From Vulcanimicrobiota bacterium (GTDB taxonomy: Bacteria; Vulcanimicrobiota; Vulcanimicrobiia; Vulcanimicrobiales; Vulcanimicrobiaceae), in the NCBI GenBank assembly GCA_027452165.1, contig DAIDGX010000004.1:124001-188000 (forward strand): a stretch of DNA of 64,000 nucleotides. The letters are read 5' to 3'. Within the stretch, counting starts at the first letter, position 1. Each line of letters starts with the position of its first letter. Below the pieces are notes generated by a model. The model saw only the letters and a list, made by a program, of their open reading frames with translations. It was not told the DNA's origin and did no database searches. Positions 8,407 to 18,139 of this stretch are shown piece by piece. Position numbers and translations under genes: made by a program.

Positions 8407-9351
8407 CTAGTTAGGGTCCGCGCGACCGCTCCCCTGTGTTGCCGCCTGCCAGATGTCGGCGATCGAGCGCCGAAACGCGACCTCCGGCTCCCAGCCGGTT
8501 GCCGCGCGCAGCTTGCCGTTTTCACCGACATAGATCGGAACGTCGGCCGGGCGCATGCGCGCGGGATCGTCACGCACTTCGACCGGAACGTGCGCGACAA
8601 GGATCAGCTCACGCAGCACCTCCCGGATCGAGCGCGCGACGCCGCTTGCGACGTTGTAGGTCTCGCCGCTCGCACCGCGGTGCGCGAGTGCGACGTACGC
8701 GCGCACCACATCGCGCACGTCGAGGAAATCGCGCTTCGCATCGAGGTTGCCCACGTACATCACGGGATCCGCGCCCGCCGCGATACGCGCCAGCTGCGCC
8801 GCGAAGCTTGCAACCACGAATTGCTCGCTCTGGCCCGGTCCGATATGGTTGAAGGCGCGCGCGATGACGACATCGAGCCCATAGGCGTGCGCTTCGCCCA
8901 GGAGCAGCATCTCAGCCGCGGCCTTACTCGCGGCGTACGGGTTGGCCGGATTGGGCACAACGTTCTCGTTGAGCGGAAAGCGCTCGCGAGGCTGCATACC
9001 GTACACATCCGCCGAGCTTGCGAAGAGCACGCGCGGCGACCGCGCACCGGCCTGCACGTACTCGCGAATCGCTTGCGTCAAGTGCGCGCAACCCAGCGTG
9101 TTCGTGCGGTAGGTCGCCTCGGGAACTGCAATCGCCTCCCCGACGAAGGCTTGTGCCGCGAGGTGGAACACGACGTCCGGCTGCGCTCGTTCGAGCGCCG
9201 CTCGCAGCGACGCGACGTCATCCAGATCGATCTGCAGCGTATCAGGATCATCGGGCCCCCCGCACGCGACGGCCTCGACCTCTTGCGCTGCCAGCGCATC
9301 GAGCAGATGCCTGCCGACAAAGCCCGTTGCCCCGGTCACGAGCGCGCGCAT
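8407..9351 (-). CDS. rmd: GDP-6-deoxy-D-mannose reductase-like NAD-dependent epimerase
   Basis: Short-chain dehydrogenase/epimerase of 314 residues. It has the nucleotide-binding GATGFVGRH at residues 7-15, Ser112/Ser113 in ASSADVYG, and the catalytic YxxxK as Tyr139 and Lys143 (NPYAASKAAAE). The gene lies three bases after gmd on the same strand. That pairing and the sequence style (EHxxG-type HIGPGQSEQFVVASFA) fit Rmd, which reduces GDP-4-keto-6-deoxymannose to GDP-D-rhamnose for surface glycans. GDP-fucose synthase or another 4-reductase is the main alternative. The start is the ATG at 9351. Confidence 0.88.
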   Translation of the reverse strand: MRALVTGATGFVGRHLLDALAAQEVEAVACGGPDDPDTLQIDLDDVASLRAALERAQPDVVFHLAAQAFVGEAIAVPEATYRTNTLGCAHLTQAIREYVQAGARSPRVLFASSADVYGMQPRERFPLNENVVPNPANPYAASKAAAEMLLLGEAHAYGLDVVIARAFNHIGPGQSEQFVVASFAAQLARIAAGADPVMYVGNLDAKRDFLDVRDVVRAYVALAHRGASGETYNVASGVARSIREVLRELILVAHVPVEVRDDPARMRPADVPIYVGENGKLRAATGWEPEVAFRRSIADIWQAATQGSGRADPN

Positions 9352-9354
9352 GCG

Positions 9355-10347
<993 letters not shown>

Positions 10348-11022
10348 TTAGTTGAGTACTTGGATCTGCGCGCCTTGATCGTCGAACACGAAACGCGTTT
10401 CGTAGATCTCGTTGCCTTCCGGACCGACCACTTTCGATTGAATCGTCAGCCGGTGGACGAGCGCATTGTTGTGCCGCACGACGCCAGAATAGAAGTACTG
10501 CACGAGCGGCGTAACGTTCTCTTGGAGCGGCGCGAGGCGGCGACGTTCGACGAGCATCTTCAGCAGCCGTTGCTGCAGGGCGACGGGCAGAAGCCGGTTC
10601 GCGTCGTCAGGGGTCATCCGCACCGTCACGAGCTCGTCCTGGGCTTTGTTCTCTTCGGCAACCGGCTTGTCGGTGGTATAGCGAATGACCGCGTCCCAAT
10701 CGTCAGCCGAGATCCCGGTGAACCGCATGCCGTAACGCCATACCGATTTTCCCTGATGGGCGACCGTATCTTGCCACACAGCTTTCGCCCGCATGCGGAT
10801 CACGCGCGTGTCGATCGTGGCGCGCACCTCGAACTCGTCGCGCCCAACCGGCTCCTGCGTGAGGATGCAGCACCCGCCGCCGCTAATGTCCAGGCCGATT
10901 GACGGCTTCTGCGACAGGCCGCCGTCAACCGAGACCGTCGCACGGTACGGCTTGCGCTTACGCGGGTACTTGCGCCGATTGGCGTCCTTGCCGGTGAACC
11001 AGCCAAGAAGATCGCTGAGCAC
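10348..11022 (-). CDS. PilZ domain protein (probable c-di-GMP effector)
   Basis: A 224-residue cytoplasmic protein with an N-terminal PilZ domain. Both c-di-GMP-binding elements are visible: the RxxxR motif at Arg17-Arg21 in NRRKYPRKR, and DxSxxG at Asp45-Ser47-Gly50 in GLDISGGGCC. The domain runs to about residue 115 and ends in WRYGMRFTGISADDWDAV, typical of PilZ. Residues 120-224 have no family I recognise and lack membrane segments. The start is a GTG at 11022, without a strong ribosome site. It stands between the aminomutase genes and gmd, 44 bases after kamE; a link between c-di-GMP and glycan production is plausible but unproven. Confidence 0.88.
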   Translation of the reverse strand: MLSDLLGWFTGKDANRRKYPRKRKPYRATVSVDGGLSQKPSIGLDISGGGCCILTQEPVGRDEFEVRATIDTRVIRMRAKAVWQDTVAHQGKSVWRYGMRFTGISADDWDAVIRYTTDKPVAEENKAQDELVTVRMTPDDANRLLPVALQQRLLKMLVERRRLAPLQENVTPLVQYFYSGVVRHNNALVHRLTIQSKVVGPEGNEIYETRFVFDDQGAQIQVLN

Positions 11023-11066
11023 GTTGGATTGGTATTAGCTACGGACGAAGGGGAACCATGCCGCCG

Positions 11067-11810
11067 TCAGCGCGCCGCGGCAAGCCGTGCCGCCAGGGTT
11101 GTCGCGACGAACGACGCCACCTCGCTCGGCAGCGTGCCGCGCCCGAACCCCGCATCGTAGCCAAGCTCACTCGCCATCAGGTTGGTCACGCGCGGACCGC
11201 CGCAGATCAACACTACGCGGTCGCGTAGCCCCTCTGCCTCGAGGAGCTCGACGAGCGCGGTGAAGTTCTTGATGTCGCTACCTTTTTGGGTGACGACCTG
11301 AGAGGCAAGAAGGGCGTCGATCTCGCGCTCCTTCGCGAAGCGAACGAAATCTTCGACCGCGATCTGGCTGCCGAGATTGAACGCCTCGAAGCTCTGGTAG
11401 CGCTCGAGCCCGTAGTCGCCCTTGTAGCCTTTCATGTTCAAGATCGCGTCGATCCCGACCGTGTGCGCGTCGGTCCCGATGCACGCACCGGCAACCCGCA
11501 CCTTGCGGCCGAGATGCTCTTGCACGTAGGCATCGATCTCTTCCATCGACATGGAGTGCGTTTTCGCCGAGGGCGCCTTGATCGTAGCGAAATCGATGCT
11601 CTGCGGCGTGCTCGCATAGATGACGAAGAACGCGAAGTTCGCCGCGATTCGCCGGCCCTCGACCACCTGGACATCGGTGAAGCCCATCTTGGTGACGAGT
11701 TGGCGCGCCGCCTCATCGGCAGCTTCACTCCATTCGATCGGCAACGTGAACGACAGTTGCACCTTTCCGTCGTTCATCGTATCGCCGTACGGCTTGATCA
11801 CCTGACTCAT
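11067..11810 (-). CDS. kamE: Lysine 5,6-aminomutase, beta (B12-binding) subunit
   Basis: Small subunit of the adenosylcobalamin- and PLP-dependent enzyme that moves an amino group in D-lysine or L-beta-lysine (giving 3,5-diaminohexanoate). It is 247 residues. The base-off cobalamin ligand motif DxHxxG appears as TDAHTVG with His116, and Lys127 in LNMKGYKG lies 11 residues later, matching the His133/Lys144 spacing of the characterised enzyme, where the lysine forms the PLP aldimine. The start was set at the ATG at 11810 rather than the ATG 6 bases earlier because AAGGAGG lies 7 bases before it. It overlaps the kamD stop by four bases (ATGA), as expected for subunits made in equal amounts. Confidence 0.95.
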   Translation of the reverse strand: MSQVIKPYGDTMNDGKVQLSFTLPIEWSEAADEAARQLVTKMGFTDVQVVEGRRIAANFAFFVIYASTPQSIDFATIKAPSAKTHSMSMEEIDAYVQEHLGRKVRVAGACIGTDAHTVGIDAILNMKGYKGDYGLERYQSFEAFNLGSQIAVEDFVRFAKEREIDALLASQVVTQKGSDIKNFTALVELLEAEGLRDRVVLICGGPRVTNLMASELGYDAGFGRGTLPSEVASFVATTLAARLAAAR

Positions 11811-13360
11811 TTGCAACCTCCTTCGACCCGAAGCGCTTCTTCGAAGGGGTTCCAGTAGGTGGCAGCGCGCGCGAAGACACCATCGAAACCACGGCCACCG
11901 TCGGGTGCGCGTGAGACATCGGCAAAGACGGCCGCCTCGATCGCGTTCATCAACCCCATGTCGGCGACTTTGTGCAGCAACGCATCGGCATCCGCCAGTA
12001 CCGACTGTGCGCGCCGCTCGATCGCTCCGCCCGGCTTATACGCGATCTCGTCGCCGAAGTGGCGCGCGGTGTTCATGATGTACCGCGCGTTTTCGATCGA
12101 GAGCGTGCGATCCCCGAGAAACGGCGTGTGAATCGCCTCGGTGAGCATGCCGACGAGATGGATCGTCTGATTCGTCATCACCGACGTCAGGTTGAACATC
12201 GCATCCATCAGATGGCCTTTGAAGATGTCGCCCGTCATATGCTTGGTCGGGGGCATGTATTTCAGCGGCGCATTCGGGAAGATTTGGCGGGTCAGTTGCG
12301 CCTGCGCCACCTGGTACAAGAATCCGTCTTCGAGGTCGGGGTTGATCTCGTAGGCGTCGCCGAGGCCGATCTGTCGGTCCGGCATGCCGGCCCGATGCGC
12401 GAACTCTTCGTTGATAAACTGCGAAGCAAGCACTGCCGGTGCCTGCTCTACGGCATCGGCGGTGGTGAGATAGTTATCCTCACCGGTGTTGATGATGATA
12501 CCCGCGTAGGCATTGAGCATGCGACTAAAGTGCTGATCGATGAAGGTGCGCTTCATGTTGATGTCGCGGAACAGGATTCCGTACATCGAGTCGTTGAGCA
12601 GCATGTCGAGCCGCTCGAGCGCGGCCATCGAGGCGATCTCGGGCATGCACAGGCCGCTTGCGTAGTTGGTGAGCATCACGTAGCGGCCCGCGCGCTCGGA
12701 AGCCTCGTCGAGCGCTTCGCGCATGATCGCGAAGTTCGCCTGAGTGGCGTACGTGCCGCCGAAGCCTTCGGTCGTGGGGCCGTAGGGTACGAAATCGAGC
12801 AGCGACTGACCGGTCGAGCGAATCACCGCAATGATCTGAGCTCCGGCCTCCACCGCCGCGGCCGCAGCGGTACGATCTTCGTAGATGTTTCCGCTCGCGA
12901 CGATCACATAGAGCAGTGGCGGGGGGAGTTGCGGGATTCGTTGCAAGCGTTCTTCGCGCTCCGCACGCCGCTCGCGGATACGCGCGAGTGCGGCATCGAC
13001 ATAGGGACGCATGGCTCCGCGAGCCGCCTCGTCGGGAACGTGCGCGTAGTCGGCTAAACGGTGCGTGCCCGCCGCGACCGCATCGCCGAGCGCGCGCGGA
13101 TCGAGGCCGGTCTCGGCAAGCGCCTTTCCGAAGGCAAGCGCCGCGCCGCGAGCCCGTTCATCCGGCGCGAGCGCATCCACGATCATGTTCGGAACGGGAA
13201 TCTCGTCGGGGCCGACACCATCGACGCCGAGCAGTCGCAACACCGAGCGTTCGACGGCAACGGTGGAGTGCGCGGCGATGAAGTGGCTGACCGGCTCGAC
13301 GATGGCCGACGCCATCGCACGGCACCGCTCGACGGTCTTCTGATCGATCCGCAATTCCAT
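11807..13360 (-). CDS. kamD: Lysine 5,6-aminomutase, alpha subunit
   Basis: Large TIM-barrel subunit of lysine 5,6-aminomutase, 517 residues (family about 510-520). It binds PLP and substrate and sits against the KamE cobalamin domain. Characteristic stretches include MELRIDQKTVERCRAMA at the start, VPNMIVDALAPDERARGAALAFG, the PLP/adenosyl-pocket region VIVASGNIYEDRTAAAAAVE, RSTGQSLLDFVPYGPTTEG, and PLKYMPPTKHMTGDIFKGH. The last codons contain the ribosome site of kamE. In amino-acid fermenters this enzyme acts after lysine 2,3-aminomutase and before Kdd and Kce; none of those three is in the window, though Kal is (50505-50912). It follows rmlD by 36 bases. Confidence 0.96.
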   Translation of the reverse strand: MELRIDQKTVERCRAMASAIVEPVSHFIAAHSTVAVERSVLRLLGVDGVGPDEIPVPNMIVDALAPDERARGAALAFGKALAETGLDPRALGDAVAAGTHRLADYAHVPDEAARGAMRPYVDAALARIRERRAEREERLQRIPQLPPPLLYVIVASGNIYEDRTAAAAAVEAGAQIIAVIRSTGQSLLDFVPYGPTTEGFGGTYATQANFAIMREALDEASERAGRYVMLTNYASGLCMPEIASMAALERLDMLLNDSMYGILFRDINMKRTFIDQHFSRMLNAYAGIIINTGEDNYLTTADAVEQAPAVLASQFINEEFAHRAGMPDRQIGLGDAYEINPDLEDGFLYQVAQAQLTRQIFPNAPLKYMPPTKHMTGDIFKGHLMDAMFNLTSVMTNQTIHLVGMLTEAIHTPFLGDRTLSIENARYIMNTARHFGDEIAYKPGGAIERRAQSVLADADALLHKVADMGLMNAIEAAVFADVSRAPDGGRGFDGVFARAATYWNPFEEALRVEGGCK

Positions 13361-13396
13361 AGCCAGCCTATCTTACGGGCGGACGGGGCGTTTTCC

Positions 13397-14245
13397 TTAA
13401 AGACCTTTGTCTTGAAGGTAGGCGGCGACGCCTTCATGCCACGCCGGGATCGCTATGCCCAGACGTCGCAGCGCCGCATTTTCAAGCGCCGAGTAGGCCG
13501 GGCGGCGAGCCGGCGCCTTCCACTGCGCCGCGGAGATCGGCTCGATCGGGCAGGCGATGCCGGCGAGTTCCAGCGCCTTGGCTGCGAATGCGTACCAGCT
13601 CACCGCGCCTTGGTTGACGGCATGGTAGAGGCCGTAGGCGCGGGTTGCGATCAACGCGCGCAGCGCATCGGCCAAGTGACCGGCGTAGGTGGGTGATGCG
13701 ACGACGTCATGGACGACGCGCACCGGCTCGCCCCCGCGCGCTTGCGCGATGATGCGATCGATGAACGTCCCTTTGCTACGCGAGGCCTGCACGCCGTACA
13801 CGCCACAGGTGCGTACCACGTAGGCGTTCGTGCGGCGGCGCAGCACCAGATGCTCTCCCGCGAGCTTCGATGCACCATACGCTGAAATCGGGCGCGGACA
13901 GTCGTCTTCGGTGTACGGTCGCGACGCTACGCCGTCGAAGACGTAGTCCGTGCTGATCGTCATGAAGTCGATGCCGCGTTGCGCGCATGCCGCCGCGAGC
14001 GTATCGACCGCAAGCGCGTTGATCGCAAACGCCGTCGCCGGTTCGGCTTCGCACACATCCACGTTGTGAAACGCGGCGCAGTTCACCACAATGTCCGGCC
14101 GCGTCGCGACGAGCGCCTGCGTGAGCGCCGCGCGATCTTCAAGCGCGAGTTCCGCGTGCGCTGGCGCAACCACGTCATCATCGCGCCACGACGCGACAAT
14201 CGCACGTCCAAGTTGCCCCGACCCGCCGACGAGGAAAATTTTCAT
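13397..14245 (-). CDS. rfbD: dTDP-4-dehydrorhamnose reductase
   Basis: Last step of dTDP-L-rhamnose synthesis: NAD(P)H reduction of dTDP-4-keto-L-rhamnose. It has 282 residues, with the Rossmann motif VGGSGQLGRAI at residues 6-16, the RmlD signature ISTDYVFDG at 97-105, and the YxxxK pair Tyr123/Lys127 in SAYGASKLAGE. The start is the ATG at 14245, overlapping the flippase stop as ATGA; an open frame extends upstream but is antisense-like. RmlC is encoded separately on the plus strand (16917), and RmlA and RmlB are not in the window. Together with Gmd/Rmd this suggests surface glycans containing 6-deoxyhexoses. Confidence 0.95.
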   Translation of the reverse strand: MKIFLVGGSGQLGRAIVASWRDDDVVAPAHAELALEDRAALTQALVATRPDIVVNCAAFHNVDVCEAEPATAFAINALAVDTLAAACAQRGIDFMTISTDYVFDGVASRPYTEDDCPRPISAYGASKLAGEHLVLRRRTNAYVVRTCGVYGVQASRSKGTFIDRIIAQARGGEPVRVVHDVVASPTYAGHLADALRALIATRAYGLYHAVNQGAVSWYAFAAKALELAGIACPIEPISAAQWKAPARRPAYSALENAALRRLGIAIPAWHEGVAAYLQDKGL

Positions 14246-15513
14246 GCCAGCGAACGCCGCTCGTTCAGCGAATCGATGTAGAGCGCGAGTGCGGTAGCCG
14301 CAAGCGCCAAGGCGTTCGCGACGATGAGGACGACGATCACCTGCTGGAGCGTCGCGTGAAAAAGGGAGATTCCGAACGGCTCCGCAAGCGACGTCACGAC
14401 CAACGGAATCATAAACGTCAAACGGTGTACCGCAAGGGCGTACGATGCAAGCAGGTTCGTCGCTGCGAGCAACGTCATCGCGACCGCATAATCGAAGAGC
14501 AGCGGCGCAGCTTGAACGAATTGTATGCCGACAAGGGCGCGCAGAATCAGCGGTCCTGCAATCGCAACGAGCAGCAGCCCAACCGCACTCACGACCGCGA
14601 GCATCGTTCCTGCACCTGTGAGCGCTCCACGAGTCCGCTCGCCCCGCGCATGGCGTTGCGTTGCCTTGGGTAAGAGCACGGCGGATGCAAACCCCACCGC
14701 AAAGAGCATGATCTTGCCGCCCAAGGATGCCGCCGCGTACAGCCCTGCGAGGTGCGCGGGGAAATAGTGTTTGACGAGTATCACGTCCGAGCTCGTCAGC
14801 ACGGCGGTTGCGACCGCAATCGCGATGGCCCCGCCGGAGGTCTGCATGACGCGCCGCCAGTCGATCCGGAACGGCACGCGTTGCGCGCCGCCCAAGCGTC
14901 GCCACAAGCGCACGGCGGATATCGAGGCACCTGCGACGTTGCCCATCGCAAACCCGGCAAGACAGAAGCCCGTTCCAAGCCCGGCGAATGCCGCTGCCGA
15001 ACCAAAAAAGAGCTTTCCGAATCCTTCGCTTCCCGAGGCCAGCGAGAATCCATTGAAGTCGCCCTCACCTTGGAGCACCGCGCGCAACATAGGGGAGATC
15101 GTGCTGGCGGCGGCAAGTAACGCGGTCGGCAAGATGAGCCATGGTGACACGTGGAGGAACCGCGAGAGCGGGACGGCAAGCGCACCGAGAACCAGCACGA
15201 ACCCGAGAGACACACCGGCAAGGAGATGTGCGACAAAGCGCGTCAGCGCACGCATGTGACGATCGTCGGTTAGGGACCTAAACTCGGCAGCATAACGAGC
15301 AACGACCGTGGGGAGGAACCCAACCGGTAACGTGACAAGCGAGGCAAATGAAACGAGCGCATAGAGCGCGCCATACGACGCAACCCCCAAATGACGACTC
15401 ACGACGGCGTGGAAGCCGAACGCTGCGAGGTTTCCAAGCGTCATCGCCATCATTACGAGCGCGCCGTGACGAAGCGTCTCGTTGACGTACAGACGTTTGA
15501 GCAACCCAGTCAT
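14242..15513 (-). CDS. Polysaccharide/lipid-linked oligosaccharide flippase (MVF/Wzx-like)
   Basis: A 423-residue integral membrane protein with about 12 hydrophobic segments and the look of the polysaccharide transporter family: it opens with a short basic stretch (MTGLLKRLYVNETLRHG), then TLGNLAAFGFHAVVSRHLG, the typical first-helix motif, and RAVLQGEGDFNGFSLASG in the middle. Such proteins flip undecaprenyl-linked glycan units across the inner membrane. It is the first gene of the 15-kb minus-strand run and overlaps rmlD by four bases. Its start faces the plus-strand beta-propeller gene, so the 126-base gap to 15640 should hold divergent promoters. Confidence 0.85.
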   Translation of the reverse strand: MTGLLKRLYVNETLRHGALVMMAMTLGNLAAFGFHAVVSRHLGVASYGALYALVSFASLVTLPVGFLPTVVARYAAEFRSLTDDRHMRALTRFVAHLLAGVSLGFVLVLGALAVPLSRFLHVSPWLILPTALLAAASTISPMLRAVLQGEGDFNGFSLASGSEGFGKLFFGSAAAFAGLGTGFCLAGFAMGNVAGASISAVRLWRRLGGAQRVPFRIDWRRVMQTSGGAIAIAVATAVLTSSDVILVKHYFPAHLAGLYAAASLGGKIMLFAVGFASAVLLPKATQRHARGERTRGALTGAGTMLAVVSAVGLLLVAIAGPLILRALVGIQFVQAAPLLFDYAVAMTLLAATNLLASYALAVHRLTFMIPLVVTSLAEPFGISLFHATLQQVIVVLIVANALALAATALALYIDSLNERRSLA

Positions 15514-15589
15514 ACGCGCGCTACATACGGCGCCCGCGGGTGGCCCTCCCGTGAACCGGTCGCCTGTTTATCAGCAAATTCTCATGACC

Positions 15590-15620
15590 CATACCGAAAA
15601 ACGTGCGAGCATACCGAAAA
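15590..15620. promoter_or_regulatory. Tandem direct repeat CATACCGAAAA in a divergent promoter region
   Basis: The 11-base sequence CATACCGAAAA occurs twice, at 15590-15600 and 15610-15620, exactly 20 bases (about two helical turns) apart. It lies in the 126-base gap between the flippase (minus) and the beta-propeller gene (plus), 20-50 bases before the latter's ATG. The spacing is what a dimeric or tandem DNA-binding protein would use. Whether it is an operator is an inference; no regulator of matching type is encoded beside it. Confidence 0.45.
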
Positions 15621-15639
15621 GTCTAGCTGAAAGGTGACT

Positions 15640-16905
15640 ATGAAGCGCCGCGTCCTTCTGCTTGCCGTCGCCGTCATGATGACGATCACCCCGGCCCCCG
15701 CGCAGTTCGAAACACCGGTAACCTGGACGAACTATCAGGCGACGGATTCGAATAATGCCGTCTTCCCGGGGACGCTGAAAGTCGCATGGGCATTCGACAC
15801 AGGCGGGAAGATCAACGGCAGCTTGGCGATCTCAGGCGACACGATCTACGTCGATAGCTTCAGCAAAAAGGTCTTCGCCCTCGATCTCAAGACCGGGCGC
15901 AAGCGTTGGGAGGCGACGGTTCCGCGCATCGTGATGTCCACACCGATCGTTGCCGACGGGCTCGTGATCGTGGGGACGGGAACAAATCAGGTACTGACCG
16001 ATTCGGGTGCTACGACGATTTGGGGCAACCCCGCCGGCGACGATGTCATCGCCCTGCGCCAGAGTGACGGAACGGTCGTGTGGACCTATCATACCGTCGG
16101 CGAAGATATGCCGACGCCAGCCGTGGTCGGAACCAATCTCATCTTCTCCAATGGCGATATGCACGCGTATGCCTTGAACATCAAGACCGGAAAGCTCCTG
16201 TGGAAAACCGCGTTACCCGGCATAACCACAATGTCCGCGACCGCGACCGGCGACGGCCGCGCATTTGTCATCGCTAGCCGCGGACTGGACTACATTTTCT
16301 CAAACAACGCGACGCACATGATTGCACTCGACCCCAAGACCGGCGCAATCGCTTGGTCGGCCCATTACGGCAACTCCGATTGCTCACCGACGGTCGCCGA
16401 TCACCTTGTGATGTGCGAAGGATCGAGCTACCTCTGGTACGGCGTGCGTGGCCTGGGATGGATGGGCCGCAACGATGTCGAGGCGTACGACATGCGAACC
16501 GGCCATCGCGCCTGGCGCTGGGTCGGCGACCCTGGATACTTTACGATGCTGGGATCGAGCGAGCGTGGAATCGCCGGTATGGTGCACGGCGGCATCCTGT
16601 ATCAGTCGATTCCCACCCTCGATGAAATGGGCGCCTTCCGCCTGACCGACGGGAAGCTGCTCTGGACGTTTCGCAGCGCCGGGAGCGTCAAAATGAGCCC
16701 ACTCTACTGGGACGGATTTCTAATCTTCGGCGACACCGAAGGGCTCCTCTATGCCGTTGACGCAACAACCGGTCAAATCAATAACATCGTTGCAAAGAAG
16801 CTACCGTTCACCACATCCGCGCCCGTCATCGTCGGAGAGACCTTGTTCATTGCGAACGGCACGCATCTCTACGCAATTCCTCTGGACTCACTCGTTTTAC
16901 GCTGA
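15640..16905 (+). CDS. Secreted PQQ-like beta-propeller repeat protein
   Basis: A 421-residue exported protein: signal peptide at 1-23 (MKRRVLLLAVAVMM, cleavage near APA-QF), then repeated tryptophan-docking motifs such as VFALDLKTGRKRWEATV, VIALRQSDGTVVWTYHTV, AYALNIKTGKLLWKTAL and MIALDPKTGAIAWSAHY. These are the blades of a PQQ-type propeller fold. Members act as scaffolds (BamB) or as quinoprotein dehydrogenases. I see no cytochrome c motif and no clear PQQ ligand set, so an enzymatic role is not claimed. The ATG at 15640 was preferred to the GTG at 15634 because AAAGG precedes it by 5 bases. Downstream, rfbC starts after 11 bases. Confidence 0.85.
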   Translation: MKRRVLLLAVAVMMTITPAPAQFETPVTWTNYQATDSNNAVFPGTLKVAWAFDTGGKINGSLAISGDTIYVDSFSKKVFALDLKTGRKRWEATVPRIVMSTPIVADGLVIVGTGTNQVLTDSGATTIWGNPAGDDVIALRQSDGTVVWTYHTVGEDMPTPAVVGTNLIFSNGDMHAYALNIKTGKLLWKTALPGITTMSATATGDGRAFVIASRGLDYIFSNNATHMIALDPKTGAIAWSAHYGNSDCSPTVADHLVMCEGSSYLWYGVRGLGWMGRNDVEAYDMRTGHRAWRWVGDPGYFTMLGSSERGIAGMVHGGILYQSIPTLDEMGAFRLTDGKLLWTFRSAGSVKMSPLYWDGFLIFGDTEGLLYAVDATTGQINNIVAKKLPFTTSAPVIVGETLFIANGTHLYAIPLDSLVLR

Positions 16906-16916
16906 GCGCCAACGCC

Positions 16917-17453
16917 ATGCATAGCGAACCACTTCCGATCGTGGGCAGCTTAAAGATCAATCCAAGCACGTTCGCGGACGATCGCGGCGTATTTAAAGAG
17001 GCCTTTCGCGCATCGCGCTACGTCGAGGCGGGGGTTACCGAGACGTTCGTGCAGGATAACGTCTCGCTCTCCAAGCGCTTGACCTTACGTGGACTCCATA
17101 GCGATCCCCGCATGGCAAAGCTCGTTCAGGTGCTCCACGGCAGCGCGTACGACGTGCTCGTTGATCTTCGCCGCGGGAGCCCTACCTTTCTGCGTTGGCA
17201 CGGCGTGCGCTTGTCCGCCAAGGAGCACACGCAGCTCTATATCCCCGCGGGGTGTCTGCACGGTTTCCTCGCGCTCGAAGATGACACGATCCTGTCGTAT
17301 AAACAGAGCGCAGAGTACGATCCGGCGAGCGAGTTCGGCGTTGCCTGGAACGACCCGGACCTCGGCATCGACTGGCCTCTGGACGGCGCGCGCCCCCTGT
17401 TGAGCGCGAAGGACGCGATCAACCCCACCCTTCACGATCTCGGCTACCTGTAA
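16917..17453 (+). CDS. rfbC: dTDP-4-dehydrorhamnose 3,5-epimerase
   Basis: Cupin-fold epimerase of the dTDP-L-rhamnose pathway, 178 residues (family about 175-190). The catalytic His61 lies in LTLRGLHSD and the tyrosine acid Tyr134 in SAEYDP, both at expected positions; IPAGCLHGFLALED and WNDPDLGIDWPL are standard family stretches. The segment after RGLH (SDPRMAKLV) is slightly shorter than the usual RGLHYQ..P..Q.KLV. It is probably cotranscribed with the beta-propeller gene. The partner reductase is at 13397-14245 on the other strand. Confidence 0.95.
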   Translation: MHSEPLPIVGSLKINPSTFADDRGVFKEAFRASRYVEAGVTETFVQDNVSLSKRLTLRGLHSDPRMAKLVQVLHGSAYDVLVDLRRGSPTFLRWHGVRLSAKEHTQLYIPAGCLHGFLALEDDTILSYKQSAEYDPASEFGVAWNDPDLGIDWPLDGARPLLSAKDAINPTLHDLGYL

Positions 17454-17506
17454 CAAACGGCCCACACCGGCGGTAGCAGGGCCCAGAGGTACAGAATACG
17501 AGAGGG

Positions 17507-18139
17507 ATGGCCATCGAGGCGCAGAGCGACGAAGCTCTGGTCCGGCGCATCCGCGACGGCGACGCCGAGGCGTTCGCCGTCCTGGTTGACCGGTACAAGC
17601 GTGGAATCGCGAACTTCATCGGAGCGAGCGTACGAAGCTCTAGCGATGTCGCCGACCTCTCGCAGGAGACGTTCTTGCGGGCATATGCGCACTTGGGAAC
17701 CTTCAACCCGCAACTGGGCCGGTTCTCGACATGGATTTACCAGATCGCGCGCAACGTGGTCCGCACCCACTTGGGCAAATCGCTCAAGCGTCCGCCGACG
17801 CAGGAGCTTCCCGAGGAGCAGACGCTCGAGAACGCGCTCCCTGACCTCTCGCTTGAATCCGATCCCGCGGGTGGGATCGTACGCGCGGAGGCAGAGCGAG
17901 AGTTGCGCGCAGCGCTCGCCGAGCTTCCGGAACGAACGAGGACGGTCTTGGCGCTACGCTACTTCGACAATATGGAATATCACACGATTGCGAGCACGCT
18001 CGGCCTCTCGCTCGGCAACGTCAAGACGCTGATCCATCGCGGTAAAATCGCCCTCGCCAAGAAGCTGCAGGAGCGTGACGCGCACGCGCGGGCGACATCG
18101 CGCGAGAAGGGAGCCGGACGTGCGCTGCTCTTCGTGTGA
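17507..18139 (+). CDS. ECF-family RNA polymerase sigma factor
   Basis: A 210-residue group 4 sigma factor. Region 2 spans residues about 21-91 (EAFAVLVDRYKRGIANF, then the core-binding/-10 part DLSQETFLRAYAHL and FSTWIYQIARNVV). Region 4 spans 132-188 (LPERTRTVLALRYFDNM, then the helix-turn-helix YHTIASTLGLSLGNVKTLIHRG). There is no region 3, as expected for ECF factors. The start is an ATG at 17507 directly after GAGAGGG. The end overlaps an anti-sigma gene by 20 bases, and a membrane protein follows, so this is an autoregulated sigma/anti-sigma cassette. The stress sensed is unknown; an envelope signal is plausible given the membrane partners. Confidence 0.95.
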   Translation: MAIEAQSDEALVRRIRDGDAEAFAVLVDRYKRGIANFIGASVRSSSDVADLSQETFLRAYAHLGTFNPQLGRFSTWIYQIARNVVRTHLGKSLKRPPTQELPEEQTLENALPDLSLESDPAGGIVRAEAERELRAALAELPERTRTVLALRYFDNMEYHTIASTLGLSLGNVKTLIHRGKIALAKKLQERDAHARATSREKGAGRALLFV

